Shown: piece by piece, positions 1 through 8,268 of the stretch
Layout of the letters: the number at the start of each line of letters is the position of its first letter
Numbering within the stretch: the stretch's first letter is position 1
Origin: Flavobacterium glycines
GTDB lineage: Bacteria; Bacteroidota; Bacteroidia; Flavobacteriales; Flavobacteriaceae
Direction: 5' to 3'
Assembly (NCBI RefSeq): GCF_900100165.1
Contig: NZ_FNEO01000003.1
Location: forward strand, 62,001-126,000
DNA: 64,000 bases
The notes under the pieces: generated by a model
What the model saw: the letters and a program-made list of their open reading frames with translations, nothing else
Databases searched by the model: none
Told to the model about the DNA's origin: nothing
Translations under genes and position numbers: made by a program

Positions 1-410
1 TTTCCTGTCCCTGCCGGTCCTACAGCAAAAACCATATCGTTTTTGTTGATGGTATCAACCAGTAATTGTTGGTTAGGAGTCATTGCTTTTACAATTTTCC
101 CTCCTACTCCGTGTACTAAAATTTTATCATTTGGACTCATTTTTCGGTCGTCCTGAGCATCTCCTAAAATTACGCGTTCAATTACATTATCATCAATATT
201 GTTGTAACGGGTAAAATGAAGCATCAATCTTTGAAAACGCCTTTCGAACTCGTCCAATATGTCTTTTTCTCCAAATGCTTTTAAAGTTGTTCCTCTGGCA
301 ACTATTTTTAATTTTGGATAATATTTTTTAATGGTTTCAAGATGAGTGTCTTGAGCACCCCAAAACTCTTTTGGAGCGATGTCTATGAGCTCGATGATTC
401 TTTCGTTCAA
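1..410 (-). CDS. PhoH family ATPase (partial, cut by left window edge)
   Basis: This is the N-terminal part (about 136 residues) of a PhoH-like P-loop NTPase; the gene runs off the left end of the window. The reading starts NERIIELIDIAPKEFWGAQ and reaches the Walker A segment VGPAGTGK at the edge. In this family a small KH-like nucleic-acid-binding region precedes the ATPase domain, and the segment with FGEKDILDEFERRF fits that position. The start used is TTG at 410, because no ATG lies between it and the in-frame TGA at 438-440. A TTG start is therefore inferred. PhoH proteins are cytoplasmic ATPases linked to RNA metabolism and phosphate stress; the precise role is not known. Confidence 0.85.
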   Translation of the reverse strand, partial: MNERIIELIDIAPKEFWGAQDTHLETIKKYYPKLKIVARGTTLKAFGEKDILDEFERRFQRLMLHFTRYNNIDDNVIERVILGDAQDDRKMSPNDKILVHGVGGKIVKAMTPNQQLLVDTINKNDMVFAVGPAGTG

Positions 411-515
411 AGGGTATAGTTTTAGAATATTACTAAATCAATTTAAAAACTCATCCAAAATGCTTTTTCATCTTGGCTTTATTTGGTTACTATATTAGAA
501 TTTATTTTTGCTTTT

Positions 516-547
516 TTGCTTTTTTGAGATTACTATTATTAGCTTTG
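516..547 (+). promoter_or_regulatory. Bacteroidota-type promoter of the SAM hydrolase gene
   Basis: TAGCTTTG at 540-547 matches the Bacteroidota -7 consensus TAnnTTTG. TTG at 516-518 lies 21 bases upstream, in the usual spacing for the -33 element. Transcription would begin near 555, leaving about 50 bases of leader before the ATG at 607. This is a sequence match only. Confidence 0.5.
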
Positions 548-606
548 CATATCTCAAATTTAATAAAATTTAATTTTAGATTTCACCAATAGTTATAAAC
601 AAAAAT

Positions 607-1437
607 ATGTCAATAATTACCCTTACTACCGATTACGGCTTGAAAGATCACTTTGTTGGTTCTTTAAAAGGGAAAATTTTATCTGAGTATCCGGAGGCTC
701 AAATTATTGATATTTCGCATGATATAGATCCGTTTAACATTGTAGAAGCCAGCTACATTATTGGCGCTTCGTATTCAAGTTTTCCCAAAGGAACCGTTCA
801 CCTTATTGGTGTAGATATGGAATTGAATAAAGAAAACCTACACATTGTAATGCAATGGAACGATTCGTACTTTATTGCTGCCGATAATGGAATTTTAAGT
901 ATGCTTTCGCAAAAGATAGTTCCGCAAAAAATTGTAGCGATCAATATACACGATCGCTTACCCAGTGATGCTTCGGGACTGGACGTTTTTGTTACAGTGG
1001 CTTGTCATATTGCCCGCGGAGGTTTGCTCAATGTAATTGGCAGAGAGATAAACAATGTAAAAGAAGTGACCGAAATGAAAGCGGTAGTTTCTAATGATTC
1101 CAACAGCTTGAAAGGACATGTAATTTATATTGACCATTTTGGAAACGTGGTAACAAATATTACCAAAAAACAATTTCTGGAAGTTGCCAAAGGCAGACCG
1201 TATGAAATCCAGATGAAAACCAAAAATATCAAAACCATATTGCCTAATTATTCAGCCATTGCTATTTCTGACAAATACCCAATTAAAAATTACGAAGGCG
1301 AAAAACTGGCCATTTTTAATGAAGCGGGCTACCTCGAAATTGCTATTTTCAGGAGTAATCCATCCAAAATTGGTTCCGCAAGCAGCTTATTAGGACTGAA
1401 TTATCGCGATGCCGTAACTATTGAATTTAAGAATTAA
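607..1437 (+). CDS. S-adenosyl-L-methionine hydrolase-like protein (DUF62/SAM hydroxide adenosyltransferase family)
   Basis: The 276-residue protein belongs to the family of fluorinase, chlorinase and SAM hydroxide adenosyltransferase (former DUF62), which attack SAM to give adenosine and methionine. The N-terminus ITLTTDYGLKDHFVGSLKG carries the conserved Asp of the TDYG motif. The C-terminal half contains YIDHFGNVVTNI, the family signature with the His and Asn near the active site. Length is normal for the housekeeping hydrolase. Halogenases have a characteristic inserted loop that I did not see, so hydrolase is favoured. It reads towards gldF with a 42-base gap and may be cotranscribed, although a functional link to gliding is not known. 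Confidence 0.85.
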   Translation: MSIITLTTDYGLKDHFVGSLKGKILSEYPEAQIIDISHDIDPFNIVEASYIIGASYSSFPKGTVHLIGVDMELNKENLHIVMQWNDSYFIAADNGILSMLSQKIVPQKIVAINIHDRLPSDASGLDVFVTVACHIARGGLLNVIGREINNVKEVTEMKAVVSNDSNSLKGHVIYIDHFGNVVTNITKKQFLEVAKGRPYEIQMKTKNIKTILPNYSAIAISDKYPIKNYEGEKLAIFNEAGYLEIAIFRSNPSKIGSASSLLGLNYRDAVTIEFKN

Positions 1438-1479
1438 AAAATTCAAATAACCAATTAACAAATACACGAATAAACATAT

Positions 1480-2205
1480 ATGAAAGCCCTATTATTACGT
1501 GAAATTAAATCCTTTTTTGGTTCGCCAATAGGTTATTTAGTTATCGCCATTTTTCTTATCATCAACGGATTATTCCTTTGGGTATTTGAAGGCGATTACA
1601 ATATTCCAAATTCAGGATTTGCCGACATGACTCCTTTTTTCAGCCTGGCACCCTGGATATTAATTTTCTTAATTCCAGCTGTAAGTATGCGTAGTTTTTC
1701 GGACGAAAGAAAACAAGGAACACTTGAGTTGTTACTAACTAAACCATTGTCTGTTTGGCAAATAGCCGGAGGAAAGTTTCTTGGCACTTTATTCTTAATC
1801 ATCATCGCGATTATTCCAAGTTTTATTTATGTCCAAGTCATTTCTAATTTAGGAATACCTGAAGGCAATATAGACATGGGAAGTACTATTGGTTCCTATT
1901 TTGGATTATTATTTTTAATTGCTGCTTATTCATCAATAGGAATATTCACTTCTACCCTATCTGATAACCAAATTGTAGCTTTTATTTTAGCCGTTTTTTT
2001 ATGCTTCTTTTTCTATTTTGGATTCGAAGGTTTTGCTACTATTACACCATCAATTTCTTCAATAATTTCATCTTTAGGAATGCAAAATCACTTTAAAAGC
2101 ATGAGCCGTGGTGTAATTGACACCCGCGATTTAATTTATTTTATAAGTCTTACACTAGCTTTTCTTTCGTTTACTGTTTACCAACTTAAATCTTTTAAAT
2201 TGTAA
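1480..2205 (+). CDS. gldF: Gliding motility ABC transporter permease GldF
   Basis: The 241-residue protein is an ABC-2 type permease with about six membrane segments, roughly at residues 17-36, 52-70, 95-118, 138-160, 165-185 and 218-236. The segment RSFSDERKQGTLELLLTKP after the second helix is the conserved cytoplasmic coupling region of the GldF family. With GldG and the ATPase GldA it forms an ABC transporter required for gliding in Flavobacterium johnsoniae; gldA is not in this window. The stop codon overlaps the gldG start by one base (TAATG at 2203-2207), which shows translational coupling. Identification is firm because of the paired GldG. Confidence 0.93.
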   Translation: MKALLLREIKSFFGSPIGYLVIAIFLIINGLFLWVFEGDYNIPNSGFADMTPFFSLAPWILIFLIPAVSMRSFSDERKQGTLELLLTKPLSVWQIAGGKFLGTLFLIIIAIIPSFIYVQVISNLGIPEGNIDMGSTIGSYFGLLFLIAAYSSIGIFTSTLSDNQIVAFILAVFLCFFFYFGFEGFATITPSISSIISSLGMQNHFKSMSRGVIDTRDLIYFISLTLAFLSFTVYQLKSFKL

Positions 2206-3890
2206 TGATAACTGCTAAAAAAAGAAACCTTAAATCAGTCGTAATTACAATTGCTATTCTTTTAGTATTAAATATTATTGGTAATTACTTTTTTCATCGT
2301 TTTGATTTAACCAAAGACAAAAGATATACCTTATCGCAAACCTCTTTAAACATCATTAAACAGGTTAAAGAACCGCTTTCGGTAAAAATCTATATGGAAG
2401 GCGATTTACCTGCCGAATTCAAAAGATTACAACAGGAAACTAAAGAATTACTGGAAGAATTTCAGGCTTACAATTCGAATATTATTTTCGAGTTTGTAAA
2501 TCCTTTAGAAAATGAAGACGAAAGCATGAACAACATCAAAGCGTTGTACATGAAAGGCCTGACCCCTGTAAACATAACCGTAGACGACAAAGGAAAACAA
2601 TCTCAGGCTATGGTTTTTCCGTGGGCAATAGCCGTTTATCATAACAAAGAAGTGAATATTCCATTGTTGAAAAATATTATGGGAGCCTCAACTACCGAAA
2701 AAGTAATTGGTTCAGTACAACATTTGGAATACTCCATTGCCGACGCTTTAAATAAAATTACTAAAGAGAAACAAAAAAAGATAGCAGTAATTAAAGGAAA
2801 CGGAGAAATCCAGGATGTTTTAATAGCTAAATTTCTTTTACAAATTAGGGAAAGTTACCACATTGGACCTTTCACCTTAGATTCTGTAGCAAAAAATCCA
2901 ATTGGTACATTAGACGCTTTAAAAAAATATGATTTAGCCATTATTGCCAAACCAACAGAAGCTTTTACAGATGCTGAAAAACAAGTCTTAGACCAGTTTG
3001 TCATCAATGGCGGAAAAAGTATGTGGTTAATGGAACAAACAACTGTAGAAATGGACAGTTTGTACAATGAAGCAGGTGCTACTCTCGCCTTTCCCAGAAA
3101 TCTGAATTTGAATGATATGTTCTTTAAATACGGAATTCGAATCAATCCTGAAATTGTAAAAGACGAACAAGGAAGTCCTATAAAACTTGCTACAGGTGAG
3201 CCAGGAAGTGCAACGCAATACCAATCTTTCAACTGGAAATTTGCTCCTTTAGTTTATCCGGAAAGTCAGCATCCTATTGTGAAGAATTTAGGAGGAATTA
3301 AATTTGATTTTGCCAATCCAATTGACACTTTGAAAAACGGAATCAAAAAAACGGTTCTATTACAATCTTCACAATATTCTAAAAAAATCGGAACACCAGC
3401 CGAAATCAATTTGAATATTGTAACTGAAGAAACCAGTCCGAATCATTACATCAATACCGGAAATATTCCGATGGCGGTTTTACTCGAAGGCAACTTTCAT
3501 TCGGCATTTCAAAACCGGGTTTTAGCTTTCAAACAAAACAATTTTGAAGCAACCGGAAAAAACAATAAAATGATTGTCATTTCGGATGGGGACATCATAA
3601 AAAACCAATTGGATAAAAATTATGCTCCTGTAGAATTAGGATTTGATCAACGTTCCGGAAATTTATACGACAATAAAGATTTCCTGCTTAATTGTGTAAA
3701 TTACCTACTGGATGACAATGGACTTATTAACATTCGTTCTAAAGATTTAGACCTGCCTTTATTAGATAAAGAAAAAGTTTACGACAATTACACCCTGACT
3801 CAAGTCATAACTATCGGGCTTCCAATTCTAATTTTAGGCATTTTTGGAGTTGTATTTAGCCTTTTAAGAAAACGCAAATACAGCAGATAG
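2205..3890 (+). CDS. gldG: Gliding motility-associated ABC transporter substrate-binding protein GldG
   Basis: The 561-residue protein has an N-terminal membrane anchor (residues about 10-28), a large extracytoplasmic region beginning with HRFDLTKDKRYTLSQ, and a C-terminal transmembrane helix (TIGLPILILGIFGVVFSLL) followed by basic residues. This architecture, and the ABC_transp_aux-like middle, are those of GldG. It is the auxiliary partner of permease GldF. The two overlap by one base. A 106-base gap separates it from dnaN, which has its own candidate promoter. Confidence 0.93.
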   Translation: MITAKKRNLKSVVITIAILLVLNIIGNYFFHRFDLTKDKRYTLSQTSLNIIKQVKEPLSVKIYMEGDLPAEFKRLQQETKELLEEFQAYNSNIIFEFVNPLENEDESMNNIKALYMKGLTPVNITVDDKGKQSQAMVFPWAIAVYHNKEVNIPLLKNIMGASTTEKVIGSVQHLEYSIADALNKITKEKQKKIAVIKGNGEIQDVLIAKFLLQIRESYHIGPFTLDSVAKNPIGTLDALKKYDLAIIAKPTEAFTDAEKQVLDQFVINGGKSMWLMEQTTVEMDSLYNEAGATLAFPRNLNLNDMFFKYGIRINPEIVKDEQGSPIKLATGEPGSATQYQSFNWKFAPLVYPESQHPIVKNLGGIKFDFANPIDTLKNGIKKTVLLQSSQYSKKIGTPAEINLNIVTEETSPNHYINTGNIPMAVLLEGNFHSAFQNRVLAFKQNNFEATGKNNKMIVISDGDIIKNQLDKNYAPVELGFDQRSGNLYDNKDFLLNCVNYLLDDNGLINIRSKDLDLPLLDKEKVYDNYTLTQVITIGLPILILGIFGVVFSLLRKRKYSR

Positions 3891-3929
3891 ATGTTAATAA
3901 AAAATTTTCTAAACTAGATTTGTTTACGA

Positions 3930-3937
3930 TATATTTG
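3930..3937 (+). promoter_or_regulatory. Candidate -7 element of the dnaN promoter
   Basis: TATATTTG matches TAnnTTTG, 60 bases upstream of the dnaN ATG. No good TTG is seen at the -33 position, so only the -7 half is supported. Confidence 0.35.
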
Positions 3938-3996
3938 TAAAAATGTATCATTTGTAAATTCCAAAAAAAGATACCCAAAAAAATAAAATATACCAG

Positions 3997-5115
3997 ATGA
4001 AATTTATAGTATCGAGTTCGTACTTATTAAAGCAATTACAAGTTTTAGGAAGCGTTATCAACAGTAGCAATACCCTGCCTATTCTGGATAACTTCTTATT
4101 TGAATTAGACAATAACGAATTAACAGTTTCTGCCTCTGATTTAGAAACTACCATGTCAGCAACTTTGTCTATCGATTCTACAAGTAAAGGAAGCGTAGCT
4201 GTTCCTGCTAAATTACTTTTGGAAATCTTAAAAACATTCCCGGAACAACCTTTAACATTTACAGTTGAAGAAAACAGCACTATAGAAATCAGCTCTAATT
4301 CAGGAAAATACGCTTTAGCTTATGCTCCTGGAGAAGAATTTCCTAAAGCAGTAAACTTAGACGAACCATCTGTAACTTTAGTTCCTGCCGATGTTTTAGC
4401 AACTGCAGTAAGTAAAACCATTTTTGCTGCCGGAAACGACGATTTACGTCCGGTAATGTCCGGAGTATTCTTCCAGTTTTCTCCACAAGGTTTGACTTTT
4501 GTGGCTACTGATGCTCACAAATTAGTAAAATATGCCCGTACAGATGTTACCGCATCTCATGTTGCTGATTTTATTATGCCAAAGAAACCGTTGACTATCT
4601 TAAAAAATATTCTTGCTACTTCTGACGCTGAAGTAAAAATTGAATACAACGATTCGAATGCTACTTTTTCTTTTGACAACTATGTTTTAATGTGTCGTTT
4701 AATTGATGGAAAATATCCAAATTACGAAGCTGTAATTCCAAAAGAAAATCCAAATAAATTAATGATTGACCGTTCTCAGTTTTTGAGTTCTGTACGTCGT
4801 GTGGCTATCTTCTCAAACAAAACAACGCATCAAATTCGTTTGAAAATCGCAGGAGCTGAATTGAATGTTTCAGCCGAAGATATTGATTACTCTAACAAAG
4901 CCGAAGAAAGACTGACTTGTGATTATCAGGGTGACGATATGCAAATAGGTTACAATTCCCGTTTCCTGACTGAAATGTTAACCAATCTTCAATCAGATAT
5001 GATTATGCTGGAAATGTCCTTACCTAACCGTGCAGGGATCTTAACACCTGTTGATGGATTAGAAGAAGGCGAAACAGTAACCATGCTTGTTATGCCTGTA
5101 ATGTTAAATAGCTAA
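3997..5115 (+). CDS. dnaN: DNA polymerase III subunit beta (sliding clamp)
   Basis: The 372-residue protein is the beta clamp, a ring dimer that tethers DNA polymerase III and repair enzymes to DNA. It starts MKFIVSSSYLLKQLQVLGSV and ends with the clamp-type tail ILTPVDGLEEGETVTMLVMPVML. The segment SASDLETTMSATL and the central RPVMSGVFFQFSPQGLTFVATD are typical clamp motifs of domains 1 and 2. Length is standard. The gene lies away from dnaA, gyrB or recF in this window. A strong hairpin terminator follows at 5234-5271. Confidence 0.97.
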   Translation: MKFIVSSSYLLKQLQVLGSVINSSNTLPILDNFLFELDNNELTVSASDLETTMSATLSIDSTSKGSVAVPAKLLLEILKTFPEQPLTFTVEENSTIEISSNSGKYALAYAPGEEFPKAVNLDEPSVTLVPADVLATAVSKTIFAAGNDDLRPVMSGVFFQFSPQGLTFVATDAHKLVKYARTDVTASHVADFIMPKKPLTILKNILATSDAEVKIEYNDSNATFSFDNYVLMCRLIDGKYPNYEAVIPKENPNKLMIDRSQFLSSVRRVAIFSNKTTHQIRLKIAGAELNVSAEDIDYSNKAEERLTCDYQGDDMQIGYNSRFLTEMLTNLQSDMIMLEMSLPNRAGILTPVDGLEEGETVTMLVMPVMLNS

Positions 5116-5233
5116 AATATTTTTGCTAAAAAAACGAAATCAATAAAATTTGCAGTATTTATTTTTGATATTAAAATATAATACTTATAATTGCAAAACA
5201 AAAATTGTTATTAACCAACCATTTTTTATATTT

Positions 5234-5271
5234 AAAAAACCGCGATTCCTCCTTGAAAAGCGGTTTTTTTT
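5234..5271 (+). terminator. Intrinsic terminator after dnaN
   Basis: AAAAAACCGC (5234-5243) pairs with GCGGTTTTTT starting at 5260, around a 16-base loop, and is followed by a run of T. It lies about 120 bases downstream of the dnaN stop codon. Confidence 0.8.
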
Positions 5272-5287
5272 CGTTTTAAACTTTTTT

Positions 5288-5408
5288 AACCATTTAAGTC
5301 ATATAAGCTATATAAGTTTAAAAAAACAACCACAGGTCAGATAGACTAAAAGGGTTTTAAATCCTTTGTGAACTTTGCAAAAAGATTATATGTAACTTAT
5401 ATGGTGAA
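5288..5408. repeat. Degenerate palindromic intergenic repeat
   Basis: The left arm ACCATTTAAGTCATATAAG (5290-5308) is an imperfect inverted copy of the right arm near 5387-5406, which read on the opposite strand gives ACCATATAAGTTACATATAA. Between them is CCTTTGTGAACTTTGCAAAA, a sequence style common in repeated intergenic elements of flavobacteria. It resembles a decayed non-autonomous repeat, with no protein-coding content. Confidence 0.4.
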
Positions 5409-5445
5409 AAATAATTAATCACTGATTTTTACCGATTATTTTTGA

Positions 5446-7218
5446 TTAAATAATTTCCATTTTTTTCATTAAAAAGGTTGCACTCTTATTTTGGCAAATT
5501 CCTTTTCGAAGTTTATAATCAAAATGCAAATCATTCTCCTTGATTTCGACCTCAAAGCAATTGTTAGTCAAAATCTCCGGAAATTCATTAGTAGTTAAAC
5601 AAACTTCGATATCGTGAGTAGCAATAGCTCCTAAAGCTTTTTTAGCAATCACTTTTTTTAGCACCTCAATGGTTCCATTGCGTTTATCATCTGAATTGGT
5701 TCCTCTTAAAATTTCATCCAATAAAACAAAAGCCGGCTCTATAGCCAAACCATCCATAATTTGTTTTAAACGCTTGATTTCGGCAAAGAAATAGGATTCG
5801 CTATCTGATAAAGAATCCGACAATCGCATGGAAACCAAAACCGGCAACGGATGAACATCGGCCTGAGCAGCACAAACCACCGAACCGGTTCCCGTCAAAA
5901 CCATATTAATTCCTAAACTGCGTAAAAAAGTACTTTTGCCCGACATATTGGAACCGGTCAAAATCATAAACGATTGGGGATAAAAATAAGTATCATTCCC
6001 TACCCTTGTTTTCGGATTCAACAACGGATGACCCAAATTAGTAAAACCAATTTTATATTCGGAATTAATGCTTGGGAAAACAAAATCAGGATTATTATAG
6101 GAGAAATTAGCCAGACTATTCAGTTTTTCGAATTCGCCAATAACATCCAGCCAATCTTCTAAATCGGCGGCATGTTCTTTTTTCCAAGCTAATAAGGCTT
6201 TTAAAACATGAAAATTAAATAAAAATGTTCCGTTGAATACCACTGCGGTGACCAAATTAGCAATAGTATCATTTCGGGAAAACAATTCCGAAAGTTGTTT
6301 TAAATGTACACTTGCAGGCTCTTTTTTCAATTGCAAACGTTGTTGCAGGACTTTTAATTTTGCGGAAGCAAAAATGGTATTTTCTATTTTTTCAAGCAAA
6401 AGTCCGTACTTGCCAATTATTTTATCAATATTATCCGAATTGGCTATTTCTAACTGAATACGTTTGATAAACCTACCCAAAACCATCAAATTAATCAGAA
6501 ACAGATAACTCAAACTTTTAAGAATAATCATATTAGACGTAAATCCATAAATCACCGAAGTCATCAAAAATAAAACGGGACTCACATAAGCGAAAACCAG
6601 AGTCCAATTAGGCAAAGATTCTCTATTAAAACGACTCCAATCTAATAAAGACTGATAACTGGATTCCTTATCCTCGGTTACTTTGGCCAAAGCCAGAAAC
6701 TCCTGTCGAAATGCTATTTTTTGAGTTAACTCTTTAATGGCTTCCTGGTTTTTCTGAATTTCCTCATTTAAAGATTTGTGTAATAAACCATCCGCTAAAA
6801 TCTTTTTCCCAATATAAGTCGCCGTTCGATTCAGATACTGAAACAACGAATTATTTCCAAAAATATCTAAATCATAAGCATATGAATGATGGAAATCAAT
6901 AAATTCAGCTCCGTTTTCAAAAGGAATCGCTTTCCTTTCTAAAAAATCAATTTCATTCTTATTGATGTCTAAAAGTGCCTGATTTATTTTTTTCTTAAAC
7001 TGAAGTTTAGAATGAATTCGCATTAAAAAAATGAAGGCAGCAAAAAACAAAACGGCCAATAACAAACACAAAACTCCTGTATTTTGAAAATAATAATACA
7101 AGAAAGTAAAAAACAGCGCAACACTAATCAGTCTTAACAAACTAATTAAATTGTACTTACTGTTAATTCTACTCAATTCATCTGTGTAAAAACTAACCTT
7201 AGACTTATATATATCCAT
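5446..7218 (-). CDS. Membrane-anchored MutS-like ATPase
   Basis: The 590-residue protein carries a MutS-type ATPase domain at its C-terminus, with Walker A GSNMSGKSTFLRS and Walker B FVLLDEILRGTNSDD. It lacks the mismatch-binding N-terminal domain of true MutS. Instead, two hydrophobic hairpins are visible, one near residues 22-66 (LRLISVALFFTFLYYYF and following) and one near 205-250, so it is probably anchored in the inner membrane. Such MutS-related proteins are common in Bacteroidota, and their role is not established; mismatch repair is unlikely. The ATG at 7218 has a candidate TATATTTG -7 box upstream at 7244-7237 on its strand. Confidence 0.8.
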   Translation of the reverse strand: MDIYKSKVSFYTDELSRINSKYNLISLLRLISVALFFTFLYYYFQNTGVLCLLLAVLFFAAFIFLMRIHSKLQFKKKINQALLDINKNEIDFLERKAIPFENGAEFIDFHHSYAYDLDIFGNNSLFQYLNRTATYIGKKILADGLLHKSLNEEIQKNQEAIKELTQKIAFRQEFLALAKVTEDKESSYQSLLDWSRFNRESLPNWTLVFAYVSPVLFLMTSVIYGFTSNMIILKSLSYLFLINLMVLGRFIKRIQLEIANSDNIDKIIGKYGLLLEKIENTIFASAKLKVLQQRLQLKKEPASVHLKQLSELFSRNDTIANLVTAVVFNGTFLFNFHVLKALLAWKKEHAADLEDWLDVIGEFEKLNSLANFSYNNPDFVFPSINSEYKIGFTNLGHPLLNPKTRVGNDTYFYPQSFMILTGSNMSGKSTFLRSLGINMVLTGTGSVVCAAQADVHPLPVLVSMRLSDSLSDSESYFFAEIKRLKQIMDGLAIEPAFVLLDEILRGTNSDDKRNGTIEVLKKVIAKKALGAIATHDIEVCLTTNEFPEILTNNCFEVEIKENDLHFDYKLRKGICQNKSATFLMKKMEII

Positions 7219-7288
7219 AATTTATTAAATGAATTACAAATATATAGGAGCCTAATTTATAAAGTGTAAAAAAACGCTAAAAAGTAAA

Positions 7289-8122
7289 TTATTGAATAGG
7301 AATAACTAAAATAGGAAGATCCCAATGCGCCGCACAATCCTTAGTCAGACTGTGATGAAATAGATTTTCAAAAAAATTGCGTTTATAAGTCAACATTGCT
7401 AAAATGTCCACATCTTTAAACAAAATAAAATCAAGAATACTTTCTTTAACTTCTTCGCTAAAAACGACAGTAAATTCTACCGGCTCTCCGGCAAATTCTT
7501 CTTCCCATTTTTTAATGGTTTCTTTAGAGACATCTGAAGTATCCGTTTTAACATAAAGACATTTGATTTTTGCTTTCATTTTTTTAGCAATTTCAACAAC
7601 ATCTTTCAATGCCGCCTTGTCTTTAGGTCGAAATCGGGTTGTAAAACCAATATTTTTTATCGATTTGTATTTGGCTTCCAAAGGAACACTCAAAACAGGA
7701 ATACGAACATCCGAAATAACAGTAGTAGTATTGGTTCCTAAAAATAATTCGGTCCAGCTCTTTTCCCCTTCTGTTCCCATAACAATGTAATCAATTTGAT
7801 CCTCTTCTATCGCTCTTTCAATGGTATACAATAAATTTCCATCCATTAACCGATGTGTCATTTTAATATTTTCCAAATTGCGTTGCTGAGCAATGGCATG
7901 AAGTTTAGGTAATTCATCTTTAAAAACCTCAAATTGTGTCAATTCTACTGATTCATAAATCAACATATAATTTTCCGGAAAATACTGACTGTCAAAAACA
8001 GGCAAATCAAAAGCATGCAATAATATGAGTTCTCCATCTATTCGATTTGCAAATTCTAAAGCATGGACAAAAGCATTGGTAGCAGTTTCAGAAAAATCGG
8101 TAGGAAATAATATGCGTTTCAT
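7289..8122 (-). CDS. Universal stress protein, tandem UspA domains
   Basis: The 277-residue protein consists of two UspA-like domains, about residues 1-148 and 155-277. The first starts KRILFPTDFSETATNAFVHALEFA and contains GTEGEKSWTELFLGTNT, matching the ATP-binding pattern G-2x-G-9x-G-T. The second is degenerate in this motif, as is common for tandem Usp proteins. The protein is cytoplasmic and probably nucleotide-binding. It is a single gene, divergent from mnmE and separated from the MutS-like gene by 70 bases. Confidence 0.88.
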   Translation of the reverse strand: MKRILFPTDFSETATNAFVHALEFANRIDGELILLHAFDLPVFDSQYFPENYMLIYESVELTQFEVFKDELPKLHAIAQQRNLENIKMTHRLMDGNLLYTIERAIEEDQIDYIVMGTEGEKSWTELFLGTNTTTVISDVRIPVLSVPLEAKYKSIKNIGFTTRFRPKDKAALKDVVEIAKKMKAKIKCLYVKTDTSDVSKETIKKWEEEFAGEPVEFTVVFSEEVKESILDFILFKDVDILAMLTYKRNFFENLFHHSLTKDCAAHWDLPILVIPIQ

Positions 8123-8242
8123 TTTAAATCAGATATAAAATTAGACATCAACAAACAGAATAAAGATACGATTTTAACGTATTAATTCCCAATAAATTAT
8201 ACTTTTATATTTCAAGGTTAAGCTATACTTCTTTAGATTTAG

Positions 8243-8250
8243 TACCTTTG
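8243..8250 (+). promoter_or_regulatory. Candidate -7 element of the mnmE promoter
   Basis: TACCTTTG matches TAnnTTTG and ends 18 bases before the ATG at 8269, implying a short leader. An open reading frame extends upstream to a TTG at 8248 that lies inside this element, which argues against that TTG being the start codon. No clear TTG is seen at -33. Confidence 0.5.
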
Positions 8251-8268
8251 CGGCCAATTCAGAAAAAA

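Larger units (their letters stand above)
5116..5445. other. 330-base intergenic region between dnaN and the MutS-like gene
   Basis: The region contains the dnaN terminator (5234-5271) and a degenerate AT-rich inverted repeat (5288-5408). No coding region is supported. The 64-residue open frame at 5150-5344 runs through the terminator, and its sequence is low in complexity and lysine/phenylalanine rich, so it is not counted as a gene. Confidence 0.6.

Noticed and set aside
5150..5344. 64-residue open frame after dnaN
   Set aside because: It runs through the dnaN terminator and a degenerate repeat, has low-complexity Lys/Phe/Asn-rich composition and no recognisable family.
8248..8268. Upstream TTG start for mnmE
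   Set aside because: The TTG lies inside the TACCTTTG promoter element and would add seven residues not typical of MnmE.
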